Below, piece by piece: positions 7,687 to 14,591 of a stretch of 24,392 bases of DNA. The translations under genes were made by a program, and so were the position numbers. The notes under the pieces were generated by a model. That model had not been told where the DNA came from. It saw nothing but the letters and a program-made list of their open reading frames with translations, and searched no databases. Origin of the DNA: JBPOIS01 sp052034295 (GTDB lineage Bacteria; Pseudomonadota; Gammaproteobacteria; Pseudomonadales; Moraxellaceae); NCBI GenBank assembly GCA_052034295.1, contig JBPOIS010000202.1, positions 1 through 24,392 on the forward strand, given 5' to 3'. How positions within the stretch are numbered: position 1 is the stretch's first letter; every line of letters begins with the position of its first letter.

Positions 7687-8910
7687 ATGCAACCGATGAG
7701 CCACGAGATTTTGCAGGACGGTGGCGTGCCAATTCGCCTGTGGACCCAGGGGGTGCCGGTGGATGAGCAGGCCAAGGTGCAGCTGACCAAGGCATCGCGC
7801 CTGCCGTTTATCTACAAATGGATGGCGGTGATGCCCGATGTGCATGTGGGGATCGGGGCCACGATTGGCAGCGTGATCCCGACCCGGGGCGCAATCATCC
7901 CGGCGGCGGTCGGCGTGGACATTGGCTGCGGCATGATGGCGGCGCAGACCTCGCTGGTGGCCGCTGACCTGCCGGACCACCTGCATGGCCTGCGGATTGA
8001 GCTGGAAAAGGCGATTCCGCATGGATTTACCCCAAAAAAATGGGGCCGTGACCGTGGCGCCTGGGCTGATCCGTCCGAGCGCGTGGATGCCGCATGGGCA
8101 GAGCTGGTGGCGGATTTTGAGCTGATCTGTGCCAAACACCCGCGCCTGAAAAACACCAACAACCGCATGCACTTGGGCACACTGGGCACCGGCAACCATT
8201 TTGTGGAGATCTGTCTGGATGAGGCCGACCGGGTGTGGATCATGCTGCACTCAGGGTCGCGCGGGGTGGGCAATGCCATCGGCAACCACTTCATTGAGCT
8301 GGCCCGCCAGGACATGCGCCGGCATTTCATCAACCTGCCGGACCAGGATCTGGCGTACTTGCCGGAAGGCACCGAGCATTTTGCAGATTACTGGTTTGCG
8401 GTGGGCTGGGCCCAGCGCTTTGCAATGAAAAACCGCGAGCTGATGATGCAACAGGCGGTGCTGGCCCTGCGGCAGGTGATTCAAAAGCCTTTTGAGGCGG
8501 CAGTGAAGGCGGTGAACTGTCACCACAACTACGTGGAGCGCGAGACGCATTTTGGCGAGGAGGTGCTGGTGACCCGCAAGGGGGCGGTGCGGGCGCGGCT
8601 GGGCGAGTACGGGATCATTCCGGGTTCGATGGGCGCCAAATCGTTCATTGTACGCGGCAAAGGCAACGCCGAATCGTTTTGCTCGTGCTCGCACGGGGCC
8701 GGGCGGGTACTGAGCCGTACCGAGGCCAAAAAACGCTACACCGTGGCCGACCAGATCGCGCAGACACAGGGGGTGGAGTGCCGCAAGGATGCAGACGTGA
8801 TTGATGAAATCCCGTCGGCCTACAAGGACATCGACGCGGTGATGCACGCCCAGCGTGATCTGGTCGAAGTGGTGCACACCCTGCGGCAAGTCGTGTGTGT
8901 GAAGGGGTGA
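7687..8910 (+). CDS. rtcB: RNA-splicing/repair ligase RtcB
   Basis: RtcB joins RNA 2',3'-cyclic phosphate or 3'-phosphate ends to 5'-OH ends using GTP and Mn2+. The 407-residue protein has the metal-binding GVDIGCGM (D78, C81), the HSGSRG and NCHHNYVERE motifs, and the guanylylated histidine in CSHGAGR (H336; H337 in E. coli). The ATG at 7687 is chosen because MQPMSHEIL matches the family and GAGGAA lies just upstream; the frame is open back to 7597 but that stretch contains the sigma54 promoter. It is the first gene of a plus-strand unit with the DIP1984 gene and rtcA. Confidence 0.98.
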   Translation: MQPMSHEILQDGGVPIRLWTQGVPVDEQAKVQLTKASRLPFIYKWMAVMPDVHVGIGATIGSVIPTRGAIIPAAVGVDIGCGMMAAQTSLVAADLPDHLHGLRIELEKAIPHGFTPKKWGRDRGAWADPSERVDAAWAELVADFELICAKHPRLKNTNNRMHLGTLGTGNHFVEICLDEADRVWIMLHSGSRGVGNAIGNHFIELARQDMRRHFINLPDQDLAYLPEGTEHFADYWFAVGWAQRFAMKNRELMMQQAVLALRQVIQKPFEAAVKAVNCHHNYVERETHFGEEVLVTRKGAVRARLGEYGIIPGSMGAKSFIVRGKGNAESFCSCSHGAGRVLSRTEAKKRYTVADQIAQTQGVECRKDADVIDEIPSAYKDIDAVMHAQRDLVEVVHTLRQVVCVKG

Positions 8911-9030
8911 GGTCGGGGTTTCACGCAGCACTGCTGCGTGCCGACCGAACGCCCGAAGCTGCGCTGATGGCTGGAACGGGATTTCAAGCGGCGCTGCCGC
9001 TTGCCGTGCGAACGCCCGAAGCTGCGCTGA
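8911..9030 (+). repeat. two tandem 63-nt structured repeats after rtcB
   Basis: Starting at the base after the rtcB stop are two copies with a 63-nt period. Copy 1: outer stem GGTCGG/CCGACC (8911-8916/8941-8946), 5-nt bulge GGTTT, inner stem CACGCAGC/GCTGCGTG (8922-8929/8933-8940), triloop ACT. Copy 2: outer stem ACGG/CCGT (8976-8979/9004-9007), bulge GATTT, inner stem CAAGCGGC/GCCGCTTG (8985-8992/8996-9003), triloop GCT. The inner arms differ at two positions and both changes are compensated on the other arm. Each hairpin is followed by an identical 21-nt tail beginning GAACGCCCGAAG (8947-8967, 9010-9030). This looks like a structured RNA or a REP-type extragenic element. No third copy is visible in the window. 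Confidence 0.85.
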
Positions 9031-9078
9031 GGGTACAGACCGTATTGGCTTGAGCTGGAATCAGAAGAGGAGAAATCC

Positions 9079-9537
9079 ATGAAACTCGCGGAAGCTTTAT
9101 TGCTGCGCGCTGACCTGCAGAAAAAACTGGCGTCGCTCAAGGCGCGGATCGGTCGGTTTACCCGGGTACAGGAAGGCGATGCGCCAGCCGAAGACCCCAA
9201 TGCCCTGATCAGCGAAGCGTTGATCGTGACCCGGGAGCTGCACCGGCTGATTGCGCAGATTCACCGCACCAATGCAAAAAGCCAGTTGCCGCAGGGTGCA
9301 CCGATGCTCGACACCCTGATTCAACGGGATGCGCTGGTAGAGCAGCACAAGGTGTTGATGGCCTCCCTGACGCAGGCGCGTCAGAGCGAAGACCGTTACA
9401 GCCGCCGTGAAATCCGCTGGGTGCTGCATGTCTCGGTGCCAGTGTTGCAACAGCAGGCCGATGAGCTGGCGGCGCAATTGCGCCAGCTCAATGTCCGGAT
9501 CCAGGAAGCCAATTGGCAGCTTGAACTGCTGGAGTGA
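9079..9537 (+). CDS. DIP1984 family protein
   Basis: A 152-residue, predicted all-helical protein. The N-terminus MKLAEALLLRADLQKKLASL, the VQEGDAPAEDP segment, RTNA, DRYSRREIRW and the closing IQEANWQLEL are characteristic of the DIP1984 family (sometimes annotated septicolysin), whose function is not established. Heptad-like hydrophobic spacing suggests a coiled coil or helical bundle. It has a strong AGGAG ribosome site at the right distance from the ATG. It lies between rtcB and rtcA on the same strand, separated from rtcB by the tandem structured repeats and from rtcA by a candidate structured RNA, so co-expression with the RNA-repair genes is likely and a role in that process is an inference. 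Confidence 0.9.
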   Translation: MKLAEALLLRADLQKKLASLKARIGRFTRVQEGDAPAEDPNALISEALIVTRELHRLIAQIHRTNAKSQLPQGAPMLDTLIQRDALVEQHKVLMASLTQARQSEDRYSRREIRWVLHVSVPVLQQQADELAAQLRQLNVRIQEANWQLELLE

Positions 9538-9566
9538 ATCCAGCCACAAGGACAATATTCCAGTTT

Positions 9567-9794
9567 GAACACACTGGGCGCGGGTCAGGGCCTTCTATAC
9601 CGTCGCAGCGAAAGGCCAGAATCTTCGTAGCGACAAAGCGCAACCAAAAGGGGGAGACAGTGTGCTGAGGCGAGGTTCGCATCACCCTGCATCCCCAGCA
9701 TGTGGCACACGGTACTTCCTGTTGAGGCCTTCTGGTCGATCAGGACGCACCAGGGCACTTTGCACGACCAGACCCGGACGGTGTGTTCTTTTTT
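9567..9794 (+). ncRNA. candidate multi-branch structured RNA in the rtc operon
   Basis: The non-coding gap before rtcA can be closed into one structure. P1: GAACACACTG (9567-9576) pairs with CGGTGTGTTC (9779-9788), 10 pairs with one G-U. P1b: CGGGTC (9581-9586) pairs with GACCCG (9771-9776). P2: 9602-9612 with 9624-9634, ten pairs and one A-A mismatch, 11-nt loop. P3: GTGTGC (9660-9665) with GCACAC (9705-9710), extended by GGGAG (9652-9656) with CTTCC (9715-9719). P4: TCTGGTCG (9731-9738) with CGACCAGA (9765-9772), eight perfect pairs; it shares 9771-9772 with P1b. Six T (9789-9794) follow P1 directly, which fixes the plus strand. Some RtcR-controlled operons carry Y RNA or tRNA-like RNAs; this may be an equivalent, but I cannot assign it to a known family. 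Confidence 0.6.
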
Positions 9795-9828
9795 ATGACG
9801 ACAACCATGTTTTTTGAGGACGATAAAA

Positions 9829-10866
9829 ATGCTTGAAATCGACGGCGCACAGGGCGAGGGCGGCGGGCAGGTGCTGCGCACGGCGCTGGCCCTGTCACTG
9901 CTGACGGGGCGTGGCTTTCGGCTGCACAGCGTGCGGGCTGGTCGCCAGAAGCCCGGCCTGATGCGCCAGCACCGGGCCTGTGTGCAGGCCGCTCAGGCGA
10001 TTGGGCAGGCGACGGTGACGGGCGATTTCTTGCACAGCACCGAACTGACCTTCCAGCCGCAGGCGGTGCAGGCGGGAGACTATCATTTTGCAATCGGGTC
10101 GGCAGGCAGCACGATGCTGGTGCTGCAGACCATTTTGCCGGTGCTGCTGCTGGCTGATCGACCCAGCACGGTGGTGATCGAAGGTGGCACCCACAACCCG
10201 ATGGCCCCCACAGCCGATTTTGTACAGCAGGGTTTTTTGCCCCTGTTGCAGCGGCTGGGGGCAGCGGTGGAGCTGCAGGTGGCGCAGGCGGGTTTTGCCC
10301 CGGTCGGCGGCGGGCGTGTGCGGGTGCAGATTCAGCCGTGGCACCGGATGCAGTCGCTGGACCTGCTGGCACGCGGGCCCGTCCAGCAGGTGTCCCTGCA
10401 GACGGCGGTGCTGAATCTGGAGGCGCAGATTGCCGAGCGTGAGCGTGAGGTGCTGCAGGCCCAGTTGCAGGATTGGCCGTTGGGACTGGCGCCTGTGGGG
10501 CAGTGGCTGGGCGTTGCGCAGGGCAATGCACTGTCCGTGCGGGTGCAGCTGGCGGCACACACTGAAGTGTTTACGGCGCTGGGTGAGCGTGGCCGTCCAG
10601 CCGAGCAGGTTGCCCGCCGGCTGGCCGGTCAGGTGCAGCGCTACCTGCATCAGGGGGCGGCGCTGGATGAATACAGCACGGATCAGGCCTTGCTGCCACT
10701 GGCGCTGGTGGCCTGGAAAACTGGCCAGACCAGCCGGTTCAGCAGCCGGTTTCTCAGTCAGCACACCCACACGCAGGCCGAGGGGATTGAGCGATTTTTG
10801 CCGGTGTCGATCGGGTTTGAGACGTTGGAGCGCATGGCGGTGGTGACGGTGCAGCCACGGGCCTGA
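9829..10866 (+). CDS. rtcA: RNA 3'-terminal phosphate cyclase
   Basis: RtcA converts RNA 3'-phosphates to 2',3'-cyclic phosphates with ATP, producing ends that RtcB can use. The 345-residue protein shows the family N-terminus EIDGAQGEGGGQVLRTALAL, the GSAGSTMLVLQTILP segment, GGTHNPMAP, and the C-terminal histidine region where H312 in QHTHTQ aligns with the adenylylated H309 of E. coli RtcA. The ATG at 9829 is preferred over an in-frame TTG at 9814 because GAGGA (9816-9820) sits 8 nt upstream. It is the last recognisable gene of the rtc unit; no clear terminator follows it. Confidence 0.97.
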   Translation: MLEIDGAQGEGGGQVLRTALALSLLTGRGFRLHSVRAGRQKPGLMRQHRACVQAAQAIGQATVTGDFLHSTELTFQPQAVQAGDYHFAIGSAGSTMLVLQTILPVLLLADRPSTVVIEGGTHNPMAPTADFVQQGFLPLLQRLGAAVELQVAQAGFAPVGGGRVRVQIQPWHRMQSLDLLARGPVQQVSLQTAVLNLEAQIAEREREVLQAQLQDWPLGLAPVGQWLGVAQGNALSVRVQLAAHTEVFTALGERGRPAEQVARRLAGQVQRYLHQGAALDEYSTDQALLPLALVAWKTGQTSRFSSRFLSQHTHTQAEGIERFLPVSIGFETLERMAVVTVQPRA

Positions 10867-11226
10867 TGCCGTTTTGATTCACCCTGTGGGTCCATTGATC
10901 GGTGGGTTGTGGCGGTCCCTTGCGACGCAACTGCCTGCACTTTCCAGTGTGCTGTTTTACTGAAGGAGTTCAAATCGGCCTGGTTCAGCCTGTGTTGTCT
11001 GTTGGGTCAAGGCTGGTTTAATGGCTCAAGAAATTGTATTTACTGGTTTTTACTCAATAAAAGATTGTTCAATAAACGATGGTTTTTTCATGATCGTTGC
11101 TGTGATGCCTGAGGGCTATCCGTGGTGGGCTGGACCGCGGGGAAATGGCCCCGGCCTGGGTCATGGTCTGGATTTTTGGCCTCAAGCTGTGCCAGTCTGA
11201 GCGCTGCCGAGGTCTGGAAAAAAACC
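10867..11226. other. intergenic region after rtcA
   Basis: About 360 bases without a convincing gene. The second half is AT-rich and contains a 15-bp tandem repeat. Small inverted repeats are visible: CAGCCT (10988-10993) with AGGCTG a little downstream, and AACGAT with ATCGTT around 11076-11099. AAGGAG near 10963 looks like a ribosome site but no start codon follows at a useful distance. Whether the rtc transcript ends here is unclear. Confidence 0.45.
11054..11083 (+). repeat. 15-bp imperfect tandem repeat
   Basis: TCAATAAAAGATTGT (11054-11068) is followed immediately by TCAATAAACGATGGT (11069-11083), identical at 13 of 15 positions, in the AT-rich stretch upstream of the unknown membrane-anchored protein. 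It might be a tandem regulator site or a slippage product. Confidence 0.7.
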
Positions 11227-11976
11227 ATGGATGCTGCACACAGCCTGCTGGAAGCCCACCTGTACAGCCTGAGCCGACTCTGGCCACTGATCCAGCAGCC
11301 GGATGCCCCCGATCTGGGCATCCATGCGCAATCAGCCCTGCAGAAAGCCCGTCTGGACGACACGGCTGACAGCCTGCAGCGTCTGGAAAACCTGCTGGAC
11401 TGGCTGCATGAGCAGGGTGGCGTGCCGATGCAGACCCCGGCTGGCGAAAACCTGCAGCACCTGCTGGCCCTGTGGCTGCTGAACCGTAGCGGAAGGACGG
11501 TACAGCGCTACTGGCTGCCAGAGGTGGCACGGCAGCACTGGCCACAACGGCAAATTCACCCGCGCAGCCTGTGGGTGGCCGAGAGTCAGGGCGAGCTGCT
11601 GGACCCGTTTGCGCCTGTGTGGGCGGGCCTGCAGGCGCAAGGGGCTGGGCTGGCCGACTGGCTGGAGCGCCCGCATGCTTTGCGTCTGGCCCCTGAAACC
11701 GGCGGACCTGAAAATGCGGCAGTCGCTTCGGTGCCTGTGCCCGCGCGCCCACAGCCTGACGCCACACCCCACGCGGCATCGGCCCCACATGCCAGTGCAC
11801 CTGCAGCGCTGGACCCGCTGGACCGTGAGGCACTGATTGAGCAAATGCGTGAGCAGCAGCGCGAGCTGCGCGCCCAATGGGAAGATTCACGCATGCCCCT
11901 GTGGAAAATGCTGGTCTGGGCGGTGCTGCTGGGTGCGGTGGCCCTGCTGGTGCTGAAACTGGTGGCCACACGCTAG
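11227..11976 (+). CDS. unknown protein with C-terminal membrane anchor
   Basis: I do not recognise this 249-residue protein. The first about 150 residues are rich in Q, L and W and look helical; residues from about 155 to 205 are rich in A and P and probably a linker; a charged helix with REQQRELRAQW follows, and the chain ends in one hydrophobic segment (about 225-244) with a short basic tail. This predicts a cytoplasmic protein anchored in the inner membrane by its C-terminus. The ATG at 11227 gives MDAAHSLLEAHL; the frame is open upstream to 11122 without a better start, and only a weak GGA precedes 11227. It follows rtcA on the same strand after 360 bases, so a link to RNA repair is possible but unsupported. 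Confidence 0.75.
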   Translation: MDAAHSLLEAHLYSLSRLWPLIQQPDAPDLGIHAQSALQKARLDDTADSLQRLENLLDWLHEQGGVPMQTPAGENLQHLLALWLLNRSGRTVQRYWLPEVARQHWPQRQIHPRSLWVAESQGELLDPFAPVWAGLQAQGAGLADWLERPHALRLAPETGGPENAAVASVPVPARPQPDATPHAASAPHASAPAALDPLDREALIEQMREQQRELRAQWEDSRMPLWKMLVWAVLLGAVALLVLKLVATR

Positions 11977-12021
11977 CGGTGCAGGCGGCTGGGCTGCCGG
12001 TTACCGTGGCAGGCCGCAGGA

Positions 12022-12061
12022 GCAGGGTTTTTGGAAACGCGGTGCCAGCTGAAAAACCTGC
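12022..12061. other. inverted repeat after the unknown membrane protein
   Basis: GCAGG-G-TTTTT (12022-12032) pairs with AAAAACCTGC (12052-12061), ten pairs with one bulged G. It lies 45 bases after the stop of the plus-strand gene and may end its transcript, although there is no T-tract after the stem. Confidence 0.4.
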
Positions 12062-12123
12062 GCAAAAAATGCATCAGCCGGGCGCAGTTGTTGCAAAGAA
12101 TCCAACCGGCCTGAATCGCTGGG

Positions 12124-12151
12124 GCAGCGCCAGCCTGTGGACGGGCGCTGC
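12124..12151 (-). terminator. hairpin downstream of metE
   Basis: GCAGCGCC (12124-12131) and GGCGCTGC (12144-12151) form an 8-bp stem 10 bases beyond the metE stop. A U-tract is missing on the minus strand, so termination would be inefficient or rho-dependent. Confidence 0.4.
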
Positions 12152-12161
12152 TTCAAAAAAA

Positions 12162-14471
12162 CTAGGCCAACACATTAGCCGACTGGGGCAGCGGGTGAGT
12201 TTTTCCATGGCCCAGCTGCGCCCGCACCTGCCGGGCCATCTGCACCATTTCGGCCAGTGCGGCACGGGTCTCCGTCCAGTTGCGGGTCTTGAGGCCACAA
12301 TCCGGATTGATCCACAGCCGCTGTGCCGGGATGCTGCGCAGGGCCTCGGCCACCACCCGCTGCATGTGTGCCGCTGTGGGGATGCGCGGGCTGTGGATGT
12401 CGTACACCCCCGGCCCAATGGCATTCGGGTAACCCTGCTCGGCAAAGCAGCCCAGCAGCTGCAGGCCCGAGCGGCTGGTCTCCACGGTGATCACATCCGC
12501 GTCCATCGCGGTGATCTGCGGCAGGCAGTCGGTGAATTCGCTGTAACACATGTGGGTGTGGATCTGGGTGTGGTCCTGTGCACTGCTGGCCGCATGGGCG
12601 AAGCTGGCCACCGCCCAGTCCCAGTAGAAGGGCTGGTCGGCCTGGCGCAGCGGCAGGCCCTCGCGGAACGCCGGTTCATCGATCTGGATGATGGCAATCC
12701 CGGCAGCCTGCAGGTCGGCCACTTCCTGCCGCACCGCCTCGGCCAGCTGTGTGGCCACTCCGGCCCGGGCACGGCCAAAGGTCGCACCACGCGGGGCAAA
12801 CGACCAGTTCAGCAGCGTCACCGGCCCGGTCAGCATGCCCTTGACCGGGCGTGACGTCTGCTGTTGCGCATGGGCTGCCCAGCGTACGGTCATCGGCTGC
12901 GGACGGGTCACCCCGGCAAAAATCACCGGCGGGCGTACGCAGCGGCTGCCATAGCTCTGTACCCAGCCTTGTGCACTGACCCACACGCCGTCCAGCAGCT
13001 CGGCAAAATACTCGACCATGTCACTGCGCTCGGCCTCGCCATGTACCAGCACATCCAGACCCAGCGCCTCCTGCTCGGCAATCACGGCGCGGATTTGCGC
13101 CTGCATCGCCAGTTCGTATTCCGCCGTGCTGAGCCTGCCGGCTTTCCAGTCGGCGCGGGCCTTGCGGATTTCTGCGGTCTGGGGAAAAGACCCAATCGTG
13201 GTGGTGGGCAGCAACGGCAACTGCAGGGCCTGTTGCTGGATGGCCTGCCGCTGTGCAAAGGGCGTGCTGCGGCGGGACAGCGCCACCTGCGCGGATGTAA
13301 GGCCCCAGCCATTCTGGCCTATGGGGTGTGGGTGCGATGCGGCTGGGGCGCACTGTGCCGCCAGCTGGGCCAGCTCGTCGAGTTTTTGCCGGGCAAAGGC
13401 CAGTTGTCCCTGCAGCGCAGCCGGCAGCGTTCCTTCGGCCTCGACATCCAGGGGGACATGCAGCAGGGAACAGCTGGAGCCCACCCACAGCGGCCCCTGA
13501 TGGCGCTGCCGGGCCTGCAGCAGCAGCGGCTGCAGGACAGTCTGGTCGGCGGACCAGACATTGCGGCCATCCACCAGCCCCAGGGACAGCAGCTTGTGGG
13601 CAGGCAGCTGGTCGAGCAGGGCGGCCAGACTGGCTTCGGGATGTGCCTCACGGGTCAGGTCCACATGGATGCCCTGAACCGGCAGCCGGGCCACCAGATG
13701 GGTGTGGTCCAGCAGTGGGCCAAAATAACTCGCCAGCAGGATGGGCACCCCGGCAAACTGCAATTGATGGTAGGTCCGTTCAAAGGCCGTCTGCCAGACC
13801 GGTGACAGGTCCAGCGCCAGAATCGGTTCATCCAGCTGTACCCAGGACACGCCCAGCGTCCTGAGCTGGCTGAGCAGGCGGGCATACACCGGCAACAGGG
13901 CTGGCAGCAGCGCCAGCGTGTCACCCTGATCCAGCCGCCGTGACAGGAACAGGAAGGTCAGTGGTCCGGTCAGCACCACCTTCAGCGGCAGGTCGGGTGC
14001 AAACGCCCGTGCCCGCTGCACCTGCGCCAGCAGATCATCAAAACTGGCCGCTGCAAACGACTCCTCTGCCGTCAGCTCGGGCACCAGATAATGATAATTG
14101 GTGTCAAACCATTTGGTCATCTCCAGTGCCGCAACATCCGGCAGGCCACTGTCCTGCGGAGCACGGCCCCGCGCCAGATAAAACTGCCGGTCCACGGCGT
14201 TCAGGCCCGCCGCGCCTGCGAAGCGCTGTGGCAGTACCCCCAGACGCACCGACAGGGCCAGCACGTGGTCATACAGCACAAAATCGCCGACGGTCAGCAC
14301 GCTCAGTCCTGCCTCCCGCTGGTCCTGCCAGCCCGCCTGTTCGACGGCTTCGGCCGCCGCCAGCAGTTCGGTCTGGCTGCTCTGGCCCTGCCAGTAGCGT
14401 TCCAGGGCCTGCTTCAGGGCCCGTCCAGCCCCGATGCGGGGATAGCCGAGAATATGACTGCCCAGATTCAT
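12162..14471 (-). CDS. metE: cobalamin-independent methionine synthase
   Basis: Transfers the methyl group of 5-methyltetrahydropteroyl-triglutamate to homocysteine, making methionine without vitamin B12. The 769-residue protein has both barrel halves. The zinc/homocysteine ligands are conserved: H640 and C642 in HTHMCYSEF, E664, and C725 in NPDCGLKTRNW, matching E. coli H641, C643, E665 and C726. The N-terminus MNLGSHILGYPRIGAGRAL is typical. The ATG at 14471 has GGAG 8 nt upstream; the frame is open further upstream to 14678 but that part crosses the metR start. It is divergent from metR with a MetR box in between. No cobalamin riboswitch is visible. Confidence 0.98.
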   Translation of the reverse strand: MNLGSHILGYPRIGAGRALKQALERYWQGQSSQTELLAAAEAVEQAGWQDQREAGLSVLTVGDFVLYDHVLALSVRLGVLPQRFAGAAGLNAVDRQFYLARGRAPQDSGLPDVAALEMTKWFDTNYHYLVPELTAEESFAAASFDDLLAQVQRARAFAPDLPLKVVLTGPLTFLFLSRRLDQGDTLALLPALLPVYARLLSQLRTLGVSWVQLDEPILALDLSPVWQTAFERTYHQLQFAGVPILLASYFGPLLDHTHLVARLPVQGIHVDLTREAHPEASLAALLDQLPAHKLLSLGLVDGRNVWSADQTVLQPLLLQARQRHQGPLWVGSSCSLLHVPLDVEAEGTLPAALQGQLAFARQKLDELAQLAAQCAPAASHPHPIGQNGWGLTSAQVALSRRSTPFAQRQAIQQQALQLPLLPTTTIGSFPQTAEIRKARADWKAGRLSTAEYELAMQAQIRAVIAEQEALGLDVLVHGEAERSDMVEYFAELLDGVWVSAQGWVQSYGSRCVRPPVIFAGVTRPQPMTVRWAAHAQQQTSRPVKGMLTGPVTLLNWSFAPRGATFGRARAGVATQLAEAVRQEVADLQAAGIAIIQIDEPAFREGLPLRQADQPFYWDWAVASFAHAASSAQDHTQIHTHMCYSEFTDCLPQITAMDADVITVETSRSGLQLLGCFAEQGYPNAIGPGVYDIHSPRIPTAAHMQRVVAEALRSIPAQRLWINPDCGLKTRNWTETRAALAEMVQMARQVRAQLGHGKTHPLPQSANVLA

Positions 14472-14532
14472 GGTGTGGTCTCCGTGGTTTGCGTTCAATG
14501 CGGTGGTGCGCAGTGTGGTTTTTTTGCATGAC

Positions 14533-14545
14533 TGAATCAAATTCA
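14533..14545. promoter_or_regulatory. MetR binding box between metE and metR
   Basis: TGAATCAAATTCA fits the known MetR consensus TGAA-N5-TTCA perfectly. It lies 62 bases upstream of the metE start and 47 bases upstream of the metR start, so it can serve activation of metE with homocysteine and autoregulation of metR. Confidence 0.8.
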
Positions 14546-14557
14546 TAATTTTCAGGA

Positions 14558-14563
14558 TATGAT
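14558..14563 (+). promoter_or_regulatory. candidate -10 box of metR
   Basis: TATGAT matches five of six -10 bases. No good -35 exists 17 nt upstream; that position is covered by the MetR box, which fits a promoter controlled by MetR. Confidence 0.45.
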
Positions 14564-14591
14564 GAAAAAAATTGTTTAATGGGGTTGGACC

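Noticed and set aside
8911..9030. CRISPR-like array
   Set aside because: Only two units, no spacers of unique sequence between constant repeats; the variable parts are self-complementary hairpins.
9514..9530. Second sigma54-like promoter before the candidate RNA
   Set aside because: TGGCA and CTGC are present but GG and GC are 11 nt apart instead of 10, and the sequence is inside the DIP1984 coding end.
9488..9685. 65-codon minus-strand frame over the DIP1984 end and ncRNA
   Set aside because: No ribosome site, overlaps a well supported plus gene and structured RNA.
9670..9690. tRNA T-arm-like GGTTCG in the candidate RNA
   Set aside because: The flanking bases do not form the 5-bp stem with a 7-nt loop of a T arm; I do not call a tRNA or YrlA-type module.
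10960..10990. Possible tRNA end or small gene (GGAGTTCAAATC, AAGGAG)
   Set aside because: No matching acceptor or anticodon stems, and no start codon at a useful distance from AAGGAG.
10909..11112. 67-codon Cys/Phe/Trp-rich frame
   Set aside because: GTG start without ribosome site, in an AT-rich leader; composition unlike a normal protein.
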